Of a stretch of DNA of 32,140 nt, positions 21,475 through 29,266 are shown one piece after another (position 1 is the first letter of the stretch; the number at the start of each line of letters is the position of its first letter). The translations under genes and the position numbers were made by a program. The notes beneath the pieces are model-generated. The model saw nothing but the letters and a program-made list of their open reading frames with translations, had not been told where the DNA came from and searched no databases. The DNA is from Acidobacteriota bacterium (GTDB lineage: Bacteria > Acidobacteriota > Terriglobia > Acidiferrales > UBA7541). The stretch covers positions 1 through 32,140 of the forward strand of contig PMES01000066.1 in NCBI GenBank assembly GCA_003154775.1, in the 5' to 3' direction.

Positions 21475-23470
21475 TCACGATGGTGTTGAGAGTCGGCGAA
21501 TTGGAGACGACGCGCAGGTGAAGCGGTCCCGCTACGAAGGTGTCCCTCCAGTGCGATGCGAGCGGTTCGTCAGCCAGAACAAAATCGCATGTGATATCAA
21601 ATGTGCGATCGACTCCCGGCGCAAATGTCCACCTTTTGATTGAATCTTCCACGGCCCCCACCAGCAACGGATGGCCCTTGGTAGCCTTTGCCTCACCAAC
21701 GCTGCCATCAGAGGCCACGGAAACGTGGACGATCACAGTTCCGCTGATTCGAGTTTGCCGGGCAAGAGGCGGATACAGGATGCCCTCAAAGTGAACAATC
21801 CTGAAATCTGGATGGCCCGCGAATAACGCATCAAGATCAACCGCACCCGATCGGTACTTCTGCCATGCTTTGTCAAACTCATCCCCAGGCAACCAACGAA
21901 TATCCTCGCCTTGTGCCGCCGCCTGCCCCAACGCGTACCCAAAACTCGCCATCTTTGCCAGCCCCGCAAAGTTCCATTCCTCGCGGAACACATCGGCGGG
22001 CTTATGATAATGGTTGTCCACATAATCCTTGGCTTGCGCCTCGCCCCACGCCAAATCGTGGCCCGCGAACTTCAGGCCTTGTCCGATGGAAAACGACGGA
22101 ACGCCCACGCGCGAAAGGCTGAAATGGTCGGAGCGGTAGTAATGCCCCGCTTCCGGATGCGCGTCCGGACGAATGGCTAGCCCAAATTCCCCAGCGATTT
22201 TCTCGACGGTCGGGTAGAACGTCGTGCGCTCGGCGCCGCTGACTTCCACTTCCTCGGGAATCCCGATAGGTTCAAGCGCGTCGTAATTCAGATCCAGGAC
22301 GGGATCTACGGGCAATTCTAGTGAATGTTTGCCAAGATACTCGGAGCCCAACAGCCCCTGCTCCTCCGCCGTGACCGCAGCAAGGAGAATCGAGCGTGTC
22401 GGTGTGGGCTTCGTGGCGCCCCAAGCGCGAGCAATTTCCAGCAAGATGCCGCAGCCGGTGCCATTGTCAACCGCGCCGTGATAGACGTTGTCGCTGCTCT
22501 TCGTCCTATCAATGCCGAAATGATCGTAATGCGCCGTGTAGAGGACCGCTTCTCCTCCTTTGTCGTAATCGGCTCCCTCAACCATTCCCAGGACGTTCCG
22601 CGAACTGAACGGCCGCAGCGCGCTCACCACATGCGCCTTCAGGTGTACCGGCAACTCGATCGGCTTGAACTCCCGCGATTGCGCCTGCTGGAACAGCTTG
22701 TCCAGGTCGAGTCCCGCCATGCTGACAAGCTTCCGCGCCACCTCTTCCTGAATCCACGAAGCCGCCTCCAGCTTTGGCGTGCCATCCAACTTCAAGTAGG
22801 ACCGCTCTCCGCCCCACGAATTGCGCACCACGTCCCACCCGTAACTCGCCAGGTCCGTGCGGTGAATGATCAGTGTAGCCACAGCCCCGCGCCGCGCCGT
22901 TTCCTCATATTTATAAGTCCAGCGCCCGTTGTACGTTAGCGCCTTCCCCTTGAAAAAGCTGGGGTCATCGGAAATGGGCTCGTTCACAAAGAGCAGCGCG
23001 ACCTTGCCTTTCAGGTCGTAGCCCTTGTAGTCGTCCCATTTTTCTTCCGGCGCCGTGATGCCGTAACCCACAAAAACAATCGGCGCATCGATATTCGCGA
23101 CCTCCGTCTGCGTTTCGTTGCTGGTCACAAAGTCGTCAAGATTCCGAAGCACCAGCGGCTCCCCGCTCGACGGCACCAGCGCAAAGCTCGTCTCCGGCAA
23201 AGTTTTAACGCCAACCATGGGCACGCTCTGGAAGTACGTGCCGTTCTCCCCGCCAGGCTTCAACCCATAGCTCTTGAATTGCGCCGCGATGTAGTCGGCG
23301 GCAGCATCGCCTCCCTTCTGGCCGGTGCCGCGGCCTTCCAGCGCGTCGCTCGCCAGATATTTCACATGTTGGCGTATTTTCTCAGCCGCAATTTTCGGCG
23401 CGTGCGATTTCGCCGCCAGCAGGACGCCGCCAAGAACCGCTGCCGCCGCAAAAATGACCAGCTTTCTCAT
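21470..23470 (-). CDS. Secreted M28-family aminopeptidase with a C-terminal TonB domain
   Basis: The protein of about 666 residues starts with a signal peptide (MRKLVIFAAAAVLGGVLLAAKSHA). A protease-associated (PA) insert follows (about 108-283, with IVFVGYGITAPE and LKGKVALLFVNEP), then an M28 zinc peptidase domain. Its metal and catalytic residues are all visible: H314/D316 in TAHYDHFG, D335 in GAVDNGTGCG, E369/E370 in TAEEQGLLG, D397 in LNYDALEP and H449 in RSDHFSL. Residues about 565-633 match the TonB C-terminal domain (YPPLARQTRISGTVIVHVSV, then DGSVGEAKATKGHPLL and RWTFAP), an unusual partner. The product is expected in the periplasm, where it would cleave N-terminal residues from peptides. 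The start at 23470 is chosen for the signal peptide; the frame is open 27 codons more. It is divergent from the sigma54-activator gene. Confidence 0.9.
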   Translation of the reverse strand: MRKLVIFAAAAVLGGVLLAAKSHAPKIAAEKIRQHVKYLASDALEGRGTGQKGGDAAADYIAAQFKSYGLKPGGENGTYFQSVPMVGVKTLPETSFALVPSSGEPLVLRNLDDFVTSNETQTEVANIDAPIVFVGYGITAPEEKWDDYKGYDLKGKVALLFVNEPISDDPSFFKGKALTYNGRWTYKYEETARRGAVATLIIHRTDLASYGWDVVRNSWGGERSYLKLDGTPKLEAASWIQEEVARKLVSMAGLDLDKLFQQAQSREFKPIELPVHLKAHVVSALRPFSSRNVLGMVEGADYDKGGEAVLYTAHYDHFGIDRTKSSDNVYHGAVDNGTGCGILLEIARAWGATKPTPTRSILLAAVTAEEQGLLGSEYLGKHSLELPVDPVLDLNYDALEPIGIPEEVEVSGAERTTFYPTVEKIAGEFGLAIRPDAHPEAGHYYRSDHFSLSRVGVPSFSIGQGLKFAGHDLAWGEAQAKDYVDNHYHKPADVFREEWNFAGLAKMASFGYALGQAAAQGEDIRWLPGDEFDKAWQKYRSGAVDLDALFAGHPDFRIVHFEGILYPPLARQTRISGTVIVHVSVASDGSVGEAKATKGHPLLVGAVEDSIKRWTFAPGVDRTFDITCDFVLADEPLASHWRDTFVAGPLHLRVVSNSPTLNTIVN

Positions 23471-23612
23471 TCCCTGCCCCCGACTCGGAAATTGTGCGAA
23501 AGAAAACTCTAACAAATAAACTGCCGCTGTGTCGGAAAAAAAATCATGCAAATAAGGCGCCTCCCGTTCTCGTGTTTGGAACCGGGGCCAGGGAGGGTGT
23601 TAACCTAAGCGC

Positions 23613-25709
23613 ATGGCAGAAGACAGTCGAACCTCGATTGCGGCGGAGCACGGCAGGTACCGCGCCCTCATGGAAATCTCAAGCGCCATCGCCAGCCAGC
23701 CGAACTTGCAGGCTGCCCTTCAGAGTTTGAGGAACCTCCTGTCAAAAGTGGTTGCGTTTGATTCGGTTGCACTCCTGTTGTTGGACGACAGCGGACATTC
23801 CCTGCGGTTACTTGCACTCGGCCACGGTCCGGACAGCCCAACGGTGGACATCGGGACCGAAGTTCCTTACGTCAAGGGGACCGCCATAGATCAGGCACTG
23901 AGTGAGCGAAAGCCCGTCTTTATCCAGAACATACAAGTGGAATTGCGGAAGATGCCCGAGGTCGTGGCGCGGATCCCGGTGGACATTCCGCACAGCGCGT
24001 ACGTCTTTCCCGTATTGACGTCGCGAAAGGCGTTGGGCGTATTGGTGTTTGCCATTTCGAAAGCAGGCGAATTCGGCTCCGACGACCTGGAGTTGATGAG
24101 CTCCGTATCATCGCATGTGGCCGTTGCCCTGGAGAGCGCGCTCGCCTTCGATGCGGCCGAGGAATACCAACGCGAACTGGCACGCGAGCGGGATCAGCTG
24201 AAGCTTCTGCTGGAGATCAATAACCATATTGTGGCGAAGCTGGATATCCACGAACTGTTTCACTCCGCGGCGGTTTCGATTCGCAAGTACTTCGGCAACG
24301 ATTTCGCCAGTTTTTTCCTGCTTGACCGGCAGGCCAAACAGATGGAGTGTGCGGTCCTCGATTTCCCTGGAAGCTGGGGATTCATGACGGACAGCACTGT
24401 GACGAAGATGACGCAAGAAGACATAGAGAAAATGAGAACGCGAACGACCGAGATCTGGTCAAGGCTTGAACTCGACCGCCTGCCGGAGGTGGTTACCGAA
24501 CCCTTGAGGGCCGAGTCGATCATGTCTATGGCCGCCGTGCCTCTTGTCATTTCGCAAGGGCCCATTGGCGCGTTGGCGCTTGGGAGCAGGCGGCTGAACC
24601 ATTTCAAGCAAACGGATGCCGATCTCCTGACCCAAATCGGCTATCAGATTTCCTTGGCGTTGGAGAGCGCAGTGGCCTATGGGCGGTTGACCGCATGGAA
24701 GGACCGCCTGGAGGATGAGCGGCTCTATCTCGAATCTGAAATCCGCTCGGAATCCAACTTTGACGACATCGTGGGCAACAGCCCCGCGCTCAAAAAGGTG
24801 CTTGACCAGGTTTCAGTCGTCGCCACCACGGAATCCTCCGTTTTGCTTTACGGCGAGACCGGCACGGGAAAGGAATTGATTGCGCGAGCCATACACAACC
24901 TCAGTCCACGGCGCGAACGGACGTTCGTGCGGCTGAATTGCGCAGCGATTCCATCGGGGCTTATCGAGAGTGAGCTGTTTGGACATGAAAAGGGGGCCTT
25001 CACGGGCGCGCTGATGCAGAAGCGCGGCCGATTTGAACTGGCGGACAGAGGCACGCTGTTCTTGGACGAAATCGGCGACATCAGCCTGGAACTGCAACCA
25101 AAGCTCCTGCGCGCTTTGCAGGAGCGGGAGTTTGAGAGGTTGGGTAGCACGAAGACGATCCGGGTCAACGTTCGCCTTATCGCCGCAACCCATAGAGACT
25201 TGTCAACAATGATCCGCAATGGCCAATTCCGAGAGGATCTCTTCTACCGCTTGAGTGTCTTCCCGTTGGAGATACCGCCGCTTCGAGAGAGGCGGGAGGA
25301 TATTCCTCTGCTTGTTCACTACTTCGTTTCCAGGCTATCTCGCCGCATGAGAAAGCAGATCAAAACCGTGCCGAAGCAGGCCATGGACGCACTGGTGAAT
25401 TGCGATTGGCCCGGCAATATACGAGAACTTCAGAATTTCCTGGAGCGCGCGGTCATCCTCACGCCCGGGGAAGAACTAAAAGTGCCTATTTCAGAGCTCC
25501 AAAAGGCAAGATCGCAGAGCAGGACGGCTAAGGTTTCCTCATTTCAGGCCGCAGAGCGCGAAGTGATTATCAGTGCGCTAAGGATGTCGAGAGGCCGGCT
25601 CTCCGGTCCCGGCGGTGCAGCGGAAAGTCTCGGGCTGAAGCGTACGACGCTGCAGAACAAGATGCGCCGCCTGAATATCACCAAGAAAGACTTCCAGCAA
25701 CTCCCCTAA
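23613..25709 (+). CDS. GAF-GAF sigma54-dependent activator, Fis-type HTH
   Basis: This 698-residue enhancer-binding protein has two GAF sensor domains (about 20-180 and 205-358) and a helical linker. Its AAA+ domain (384-620) has Walker A GETGTGKE (414-421), the sigma54-contact loop GAFTGA (461-466), Walker B DEIGD (485-489) and RLSVFPLEIPPLRER with the arginine finger region. A Fis-type helix-turn-helix ends the protein (about 645-690, SRGRLSGPGGAAESLGLKRTTLQNKM). The layout is like FhlA and related regulators: a small-molecule signal on the GAF domains frees the ATPase to open sigma54 promoters. The gene is followed by tandem dyads and a -24/-12-type promoter in front of the STAS gene, its likely target. 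ATG 23613 is taken as start; a GGGAGGG lies upstream but rather far (about 17 nt). Confidence 0.95.
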   Translation: MAEDSRTSIAAEHGRYRALMEISSAIASQPNLQAALQSLRNLLSKVVAFDSVALLLLDDSGHSLRLLALGHGPDSPTVDIGTEVPYVKGTAIDQALSERKPVFIQNIQVELRKMPEVVARIPVDIPHSAYVFPVLTSRKALGVLVFAISKAGEFGSDDLELMSSVSSHVAVALESALAFDAAEEYQRELARERDQLKLLLEINNHIVAKLDIHELFHSAAVSIRKYFGNDFASFFLLDRQAKQMECAVLDFPGSWGFMTDSTVTKMTQEDIEKMRTRTTEIWSRLELDRLPEVVTEPLRAESIMSMAAVPLVISQGPIGALALGSRRLNHFKQTDADLLTQIGYQISLALESAVAYGRLTAWKDRLEDERLYLESEIRSESNFDDIVGNSPALKKVLDQVSVVATTESSVLLYGETGTGKELIARAIHNLSPRRERTFVRLNCAAIPSGLIESELFGHEKGAFTGALMQKRGRFELADRGTLFLDEIGDISLELQPKLLRALQEREFERLGSTKTIRVNVRLIAATHRDLSTMIRNGQFREDLFYRLSVFPLEIPPLRERREDIPLLVHYFVSRLSRRMRKQIKTVPKQAMDALVNCDWPGNIRELQNFLERAVILTPGEELKVPISELQKARSQSRTAKVSSFQAAEREVIISALRMSRGRLSGPGGAAESLGLKRTTLQNKMRRLNITKKDFQQLP

Positions 25710-25721
25710 GCAGACCTGCCT

Positions 25722-25752
25722 GCCCGGATTAGGGCGTTGCCCGGATTGGGGC
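25722..25752. promoter_or_regulatory. Tandem dyads, possible upstream activator sites
   Basis: Two near-identical 15-mers (TGCCCGGATT(A/G)GGGC, one mismatch) are repeated with a 17-bp period. Each contains a GCCC-N6-GGGC dyad (25722-25735 and 25739-25752). They lie about 100-116 bp upstream of the start predicted from the -24/-12 element, a usual distance for enhancer sites of sigma54 activators. A GCCCC just downstream could also pair with the second copy, so a terminator-like hairpin after the activator gene is an alternative reading. Confidence 0.45.
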
Positions 25753-25818
25753 AGCGCCGCCCCACGGGCACTTCAAACCTTCTCATTCATTTTCATCGCT
25801 TTAGCAGCACCGAGACAC

Positions 25819-25834
25819 TGGCGCCTTACATGCA
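25819..25834 (+). promoter_or_regulatory. Candidate sigma54 (-24/-12) promoter of the STAS operon
   Basis: The sequence TGGCGCCTTACATGCA matches the TGGCAC-N5-TTGCA pattern with two mismatches. It keeps the invariant GG and GC with exactly 10 nt between them. It lies about 57 nt before the STAS ATG, directly downstream of a gene for a sigma54 activator. Confidence 0.5.
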
Positions 25835-25890
25835 TACTTGTGAGTGCATAGCCACAGAGCCTCAGATCAAAGAGCCTCCGGAGGTCATTG

Positions 25891-26307
25891 ATGCAAAGGG
25901 CTGAACTTCAGGACTTCACGAACGCCACCATGCTACGCCTCGAAGGCCGCTTGGTCGGGTCGTGGGCAAACAGTGTCCTGGCTATGGCGAGGACGTGCCC
26001 GTTTACCACGAGGCTGCTGGTGGACTTGACGGACGTCTCCTACGTGGATGCTTCTGGAGAAGAAGTCCTGAAGTCGCTTGCTGCCATCGGCGCTGAGTTC
26101 GCTGCAGAAAGTTGCTACTCCCGTGATATCCGTGAACGCCTGGTCTTACCGCAAGAGCAAAAAATCGTGGTGCCCCGTAGCCCCGCGGTAGGAAACAGTG
26201 GTTCGCACTGTCCGCCTCGGCCGGACCCGGGCGAATCCACGGTTCGCCCGGGTGTCCGCCGTTCCAGTGAGGTGCACGATCATGCTCGGTTTGCGCAAAA
26301 GAGATAG
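25891..26307 (+). CDS. STAS-domain protein (anti-sigma antagonist-like)
   Basis: The 138-residue protein has a STAS-like N-terminal domain (about 1-85): strand TMLRLEGRLVGSWANSVL, strand RLLVDLTDVSYVDASGEEVLKSLAAIGAEF with the conserved acidic residue and Ser55 at the usual phospho-acceptor loop (DASG), then CYSRDIRERL. STAS proteins of this size act as anti-sigma antagonists or in partner-switching complexes. The C-terminal 50 residues are low-complexity (Pro, Arg, Gly) and partly encode a strong hairpin, so they may be a loose extension. A clear ribosome binding site, GGAGG, lies 6 nt before ATG 25891. The last 26 nt overlap the next gene. The likely promoter is the -24/-12 element upstream. 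Confidence 0.72.
   Translation: MQRAELQDFTNATMLRLEGRLVGSWANSVLAMARTCPFTTRLLVDLTDVSYVDASGEEVLKSLAAIGAEFAAESCYSRDIRERLVLPQEQKIVVPRSPAVGNSGSHCPPRPDPGESTVRPGVRRSSEVHDHARFAQKR
26223..26257 (+). promoter_or_regulatory. Strong hairpin at the STAS gene end, before the sigma-like start
   Basis: CCCGGGCGAA (26226-26235), a 7-nt loop and TTCGCCCGGG (26243-26252) pair perfectly, with one more A-T pair outside and GGAC/GTCC able to extend the stem past a bulge. It sits inside the STAS coding end, about 25-30 nt before the sigma-like ATG at 26282. There is no T-run, so it is more likely an attenuating or mRNA-stabilising element than an intrinsic terminator. Confidence 0.5.
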
Positions 26308-26866
26308 CTGGGGGAACTATCGAGAAGTACGCAGGTATGCCACACCATCGGAAATCAACTCCTATTTCTGTGACCATCATGAGCTTCTCTTGTGGATGGC
26401 TCTTGTAATCACCGGCACGGAAGAAGCAGCCGAATCCTCCATCGCGGAGGCGTGCGAGGACACCACTCGCCGGGAATCCGTATTTCTTGATTGGCTGGGC
26501 AAATGGGTGCAATTCGCCGTGGTTCGCAGCGCGATTGCTGCGATTAAAGAGGGTATTGCGAACTCAACCATGTTGTACGAGGGCCAGTCCTGTGGACACG
26601 GTGAACACGCGGGACTCTCCGAAGCGGAAATTCTTGTTCTGAGGACGATCGAGCCGAGGGTAATCTTCACCGATCTCGATCCCCTGGTTCGTTCCGTCCT
26701 GATTTTGCACACCCTTCGAAACACCACAATTTACGACTGCGTCGTTACGCTGCATGTGCCGGGTGCAACTGTGAAGGCCGCCTATTGTCGCGCACTGAGA
26801 TGGCTACGCGCGCGGCAGAGTTCCTACGCCGCTCCGGCTGCGGACTTACGCTTGCAGGCCGGGTGA
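26282..26866 (+). CDS. Divergent sigma-factor-like protein (ECF region-4-like)
   Basis: This is a 194-residue protein. Its C-terminal part (about 133-178) has the pattern of sigma region 4: LDPLVRSVLILHTLRNTTIYDCVVTLHVPGATVKAAYCRALRWLR, that is, a helix, a turn, then VPxATVK and a recognition helix ending in ALRxLR. The N-terminal half is helical (EINSYFCDHHELLLWMALVITGTEEAAESSI) and could be a degenerate region 2, but the usual promoter-melting motifs are not obvious. It may be a true ECF sigma factor, a sigma-derived regulator or a non-functional relative. GAGGTG lies 7 nt before the ATG at 26282. It overlaps the STAS gene by 26 nt and precedes the exporter gene, so a STAS/sigma-like pairing is plausible. 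Confidence 0.6.
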   Translation: MLGLRKRDSWGNYREVRRYATPSEINSYFCDHHELLLWMALVITGTEEAAESSIAEACEDTTRRESVFLDWLGKWVQFAVVRSAIAAIKEGIANSTMLYEGQSCGHGEHAGLSEAEILVLRTIEPRVIFTDLDPLVRSVLILHTLRNTTIYDCVVTLHVPGATVKAAYCRALRWLRARQSSYAAPAADLRLQAG

Positions 26867-26950
26867 GGTCGCGGTGCGTCCCGGAGAGGCCTTTTGCCTG
26901 TCGAAACTGCTTCGACGCCGATTCATGCGACCCAGTCCAAGGTGCAGCCA

Positions 26951-28549
26951 ATGAGCACAATGACGCAAGTTGAGCAGGCTAATGCGCCGCTGGTAGCCAG
27001 TGGCACTGTGAGTCTTGCCGAGGGCCGGTGGCTCATCACCGCGGCTGTAATGCTCGCTACCTTCATGGAAGTGCTGGACACCACCGTCGTCAGCGTCTCC
27101 TTGACGCACATCGCAGGAAGCCTCTCGGCGACGCCTAACGAAGCTACTTGGGCGCTCACCTCTTACTTGGTGGCCAACGGTATTGTCATTCCGATTTCAG
27201 GATGGCTGGCAAATCGCATCGGACGGAAGAACCTGCTCCTGCTCTCCACCGCCGGTTTCACAATCGCCTCCTTGCTCTGTGGCATTGCACCCAGCATGGG
27301 CCTGCTGGTAACCTTCCGCGCCATTCAAGGTGCTTGTGGTGGTTCACTGCAACCTATGTCGCAAGCTGTGATGTTGGAAGCCTTCCCTCCCAAAGAACAC
27401 GGAAAAGCGATGGCCATCTGGGCGATGGGGGCCATTGTGGCGCCCGTGCTGGGACCCGTTCTGGGCGGCTGGCTAACCGACAACTTCTCCTGGCGTTGGG
27501 TCTTTTACATCAACCTGCCGGTAGGCTTGCTTTCTATTTTCATGATCAAAGGCTTCCTAAAAGACCCGCCATATATCCGACGTTCATCAGCGGCAGTCGA
27601 TTCCTGGGGGTTGGCGACCTTGGTCGTTTGGGTGGCTGCGCTCCAGATCATGCTGGACAAAGGGCAGGAAGAGGATTGGTTTGATTCGAGATTCATCGTG
27701 GCTCTGGCTGTGGCGTTTGTGGTGGGGCTCCTGGCCTGGATAGCGCGCGAGTTGAATACTCAGCACCCAGTAGCGGATCTTCGCATGTTTCGAAATGTGC
27801 CATTTGCTGCAGGTACTGTTGCGATGGCAGTCGTCGGCTTCGTGATGTACGGCGGCCAGATCAGCATTTCACTCTGGCTGCAGACGCTTCTAGGTTATCC
27901 CTCAATGCAAGCGGGTATTGCCATGATGGCCATGGGAATTGGAGCGGCTCTCGCTATGCCGATAGCCTCCCTCTTAATGCATAGGTTTGATCCTCGCAAG
28001 GTCTTTGCGTGCGGAGTGCTGGGGATCGCGTTTTCGTTCTATCAGTTGATGAGGTTCAACCTGCAGGTGGGTTACTGGGATATCTTTTGGCCGCAGTTCA
28101 TCCAAGGTGTTTCGATAGGCTTAGTTGCTGTGCCGCTCATGGTTCTGACCATGGCTTTCATTTCCAAGGAGAAGATGGGGAACGCCACAAGCTTGTTCAA
28201 CATGATGCGGAACATCGGCGGGGGAATTGGCATTTCCTTGGTGGGCACCATGCTGACCCGCCTGGGGCAGCAACACACCAACCTGTTGGTCGCCAAGATA
28301 ACGCCGTTCTCCCCCTCAGCGATGAGACTCCTAAGCGGTCTCAGGGGTTTGTTTGCGGGTTCCGGCCCGGTTTTGGCCGACCATCAAGCATATGCCATCC
28401 TTTTTAGATTGGTGCAGCGCGAAGCCAGCATGGTGGCGCTGGTGCGCGTCTTCCAGTATCTCGGAATCCTGGTTCTCATTCTGATTCCGCTCATCGCCTT
28501 GACAAAGCGGCCTCCCAAAGGTCAGCCTTCGCAGCCCATCGCACACTGA
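26951..28549 (+). CDS. DHA2/EmrB-QacA-type MFS drug exporter
   Basis: This is a proton-coupled exporter of about 532 residues with 14 predicted membrane segments. Motifs of the EmrB/QacA group are clear: MLATFMEVLDTTVVSVSLTHIAGSL in TM1, WALTSYLVANGIVIPISGWLANRIGRKNLLL (motif A), the TM5 motif GPVLGGWLTDNFSWRWVFYINLPVG, and late NATSLFNMMRNIGGGIGISLVGTML. Substrates of such pumps are lipophilic drugs or cell-made toxins; the actual one is unknown. No EmrA/HlyD-type membrane fusion protein is encoded next to it. ATG 26951 (AAGGTG 6 nt upstream) is chosen; a TTG at 26894 with GGAGAGG 4 nt upstream would add 19 residues. It follows the STAS and sigma-like genes and probably shares their promoter. 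Confidence 0.92.
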   Translation: MSTMTQVEQANAPLVASGTVSLAEGRWLITAAVMLATFMEVLDTTVVSVSLTHIAGSLSATPNEATWALTSYLVANGIVIPISGWLANRIGRKNLLLLSTAGFTIASLLCGIAPSMGLLVTFRAIQGACGGSLQPMSQAVMLEAFPPKEHGKAMAIWAMGAIVAPVLGPVLGGWLTDNFSWRWVFYINLPVGLLSIFMIKGFLKDPPYIRRSSAAVDSWGLATLVVWVAALQIMLDKGQEEDWFDSRFIVALAVAFVVGLLAWIARELNTQHPVADLRMFRNVPFAAGTVAMAVVGFVMYGGQISISLWLQTLLGYPSMQAGIAMMAMGIGAALAMPIASLLMHRFDPRKVFACGVLGIAFSFYQLMRFNLQVGYWDIFWPQFIQGVSIGLVAVPLMVLTMAFISKEKMGNATSLFNMMRNIGGGIGISLVGTMLTRLGQQHTNLLVAKITPFSPSAMRLLSGLRGLFAGSGPVLADHQAYAILFRLVQREASMVALVRVFQYLGILVLILIPLIALTKRPPKGQPSQPIAH

Positions 28550-28569
28550 AGGAAATTAGCTGCGTTTTG

Positions 28570-28589
28570 CATCGCGCAGACACGCGATG
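28570..28589 (+). terminator. Hairpin after the exporter gene, possible weak terminator
   Basis: CATCGCG and CGCGATG pair perfectly around a 6-nt loop, 21 nt after the exporter stop codon. Only a short TTC follows instead of a T-run. A second hairpin (CTGCGA...TCGCAG, 28617-28637) lies a little further on and is followed by a T-rich stretch. Confidence 0.35.
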
Positions 28590-28744
28590 TTCATGTGGAA
28601 CCCCTCTGCTTCCTCTCTGCGACTCTCCGCATCGCAGTCATGTCTTTCTCTCACTCTGGACCTCCAAGAGGAGGCGGGTAACCTTAGCAAAGAGCGAAAG
28701 CACCTCAAATGTCTCAGCGCTTAGAGTGAGTGATGCTCGCCGCA

Positions 28745-28760
28745 TGTTCAATAGTGAACA
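28745..28760 (+). promoter_or_regulatory. FNR/CRP-like dyad upstream of the cytochrome c gene
   Basis: TGTTCA-ATAG-TGAACA is a perfect 6-bp dyad with a 4-nt spacer. A -10-like TATACT lies at 28783-28788 without a good -35 box. The dyad centre is then about 42 bp before the predicted start, the classical position for an FNR/CRP-family activator, though the half-sites do not match the E. coli FNR or CRP consensus. Confidence 0.4.
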
Positions 28761-28846
28761 CCCTTGGCTGCTTCCAGAGAACTATACTTAGTTGCACGGG
28801 GCCCGTTGCGCCGTTGATCCAAACAGTCGAACAGGGAGATCAGGCC

Positions 28847-29266
28847 ATGAATCGAATCCTAACGTGCGCTTTTCTGCTGCTGCCCCTGTGTGCCTCGGCT
28901 CAGGAACCCATTAACCCCGTCGATAAAAAATCAGCGCCTGATTCCAAGGCTCCTTCGGCAGCCCCGAAGCTGGTAAATCCGGTCAAGCCTACGCCCAACT
29001 CCTTGGCCATAGGCAAAAAGGCCTATACTTCGGACTGCGCCATGTGTCACGGCAAAGATGGCGCCGGCGCTGGCGAGCTGGCCGTGACCATGAACCTGAA
29101 GGTTCGTGATTACCGCGACCCCGCTTCCCTAAAAGATCTGACCGACGGCGAAATCTATTCCATCATCGCCAACGGCAAAGGCCAGATGACCGGCGAAGCG
29201 GGTCGCATGAAAGCCGGCCAGATCTGGGACGTGGTGAACTACATCCGCTCTCTCTCCAAAAAGTAA
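28847..29266 (+). CDS. Small secreted c-type cytochrome
   Basis: The 139-residue precursor has a signal peptide (MNRILTCAFLLLPLCASAQ), a Pro/Ala/Lys-rich linker (about 20-52) and one class-I cytochrome c domain. The heme-binding motif is CAMCH at 64-68. Candidate axial methionines are M114 (KGQMTG) and M121. The C-terminal helix QIWDVVNYIRSLSKK is typical of the family. It should be exported and given heme c in the periplasm, where it would carry electrons; its partners are not encoded nearby. The ATG at 28847 is chosen because the signal peptide begins there and GGGAG lies 8 nt upstream; the frame is open further upstream without family features. A dyad plus -10-like element precede it. Confidence 0.9.
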   Translation: MNRILTCAFLLLPLCASAQEPINPVDKKSAPDSKAPSAAPKLVNPVKPTPNSLAIGKKAYTSDCAMCHGKDGAGAGELAVTMNLKVRDYRDPASLKDLTDGEIYSIIANGKGQMTGEAGRMKAGQIWDVVNYIRSLSKK

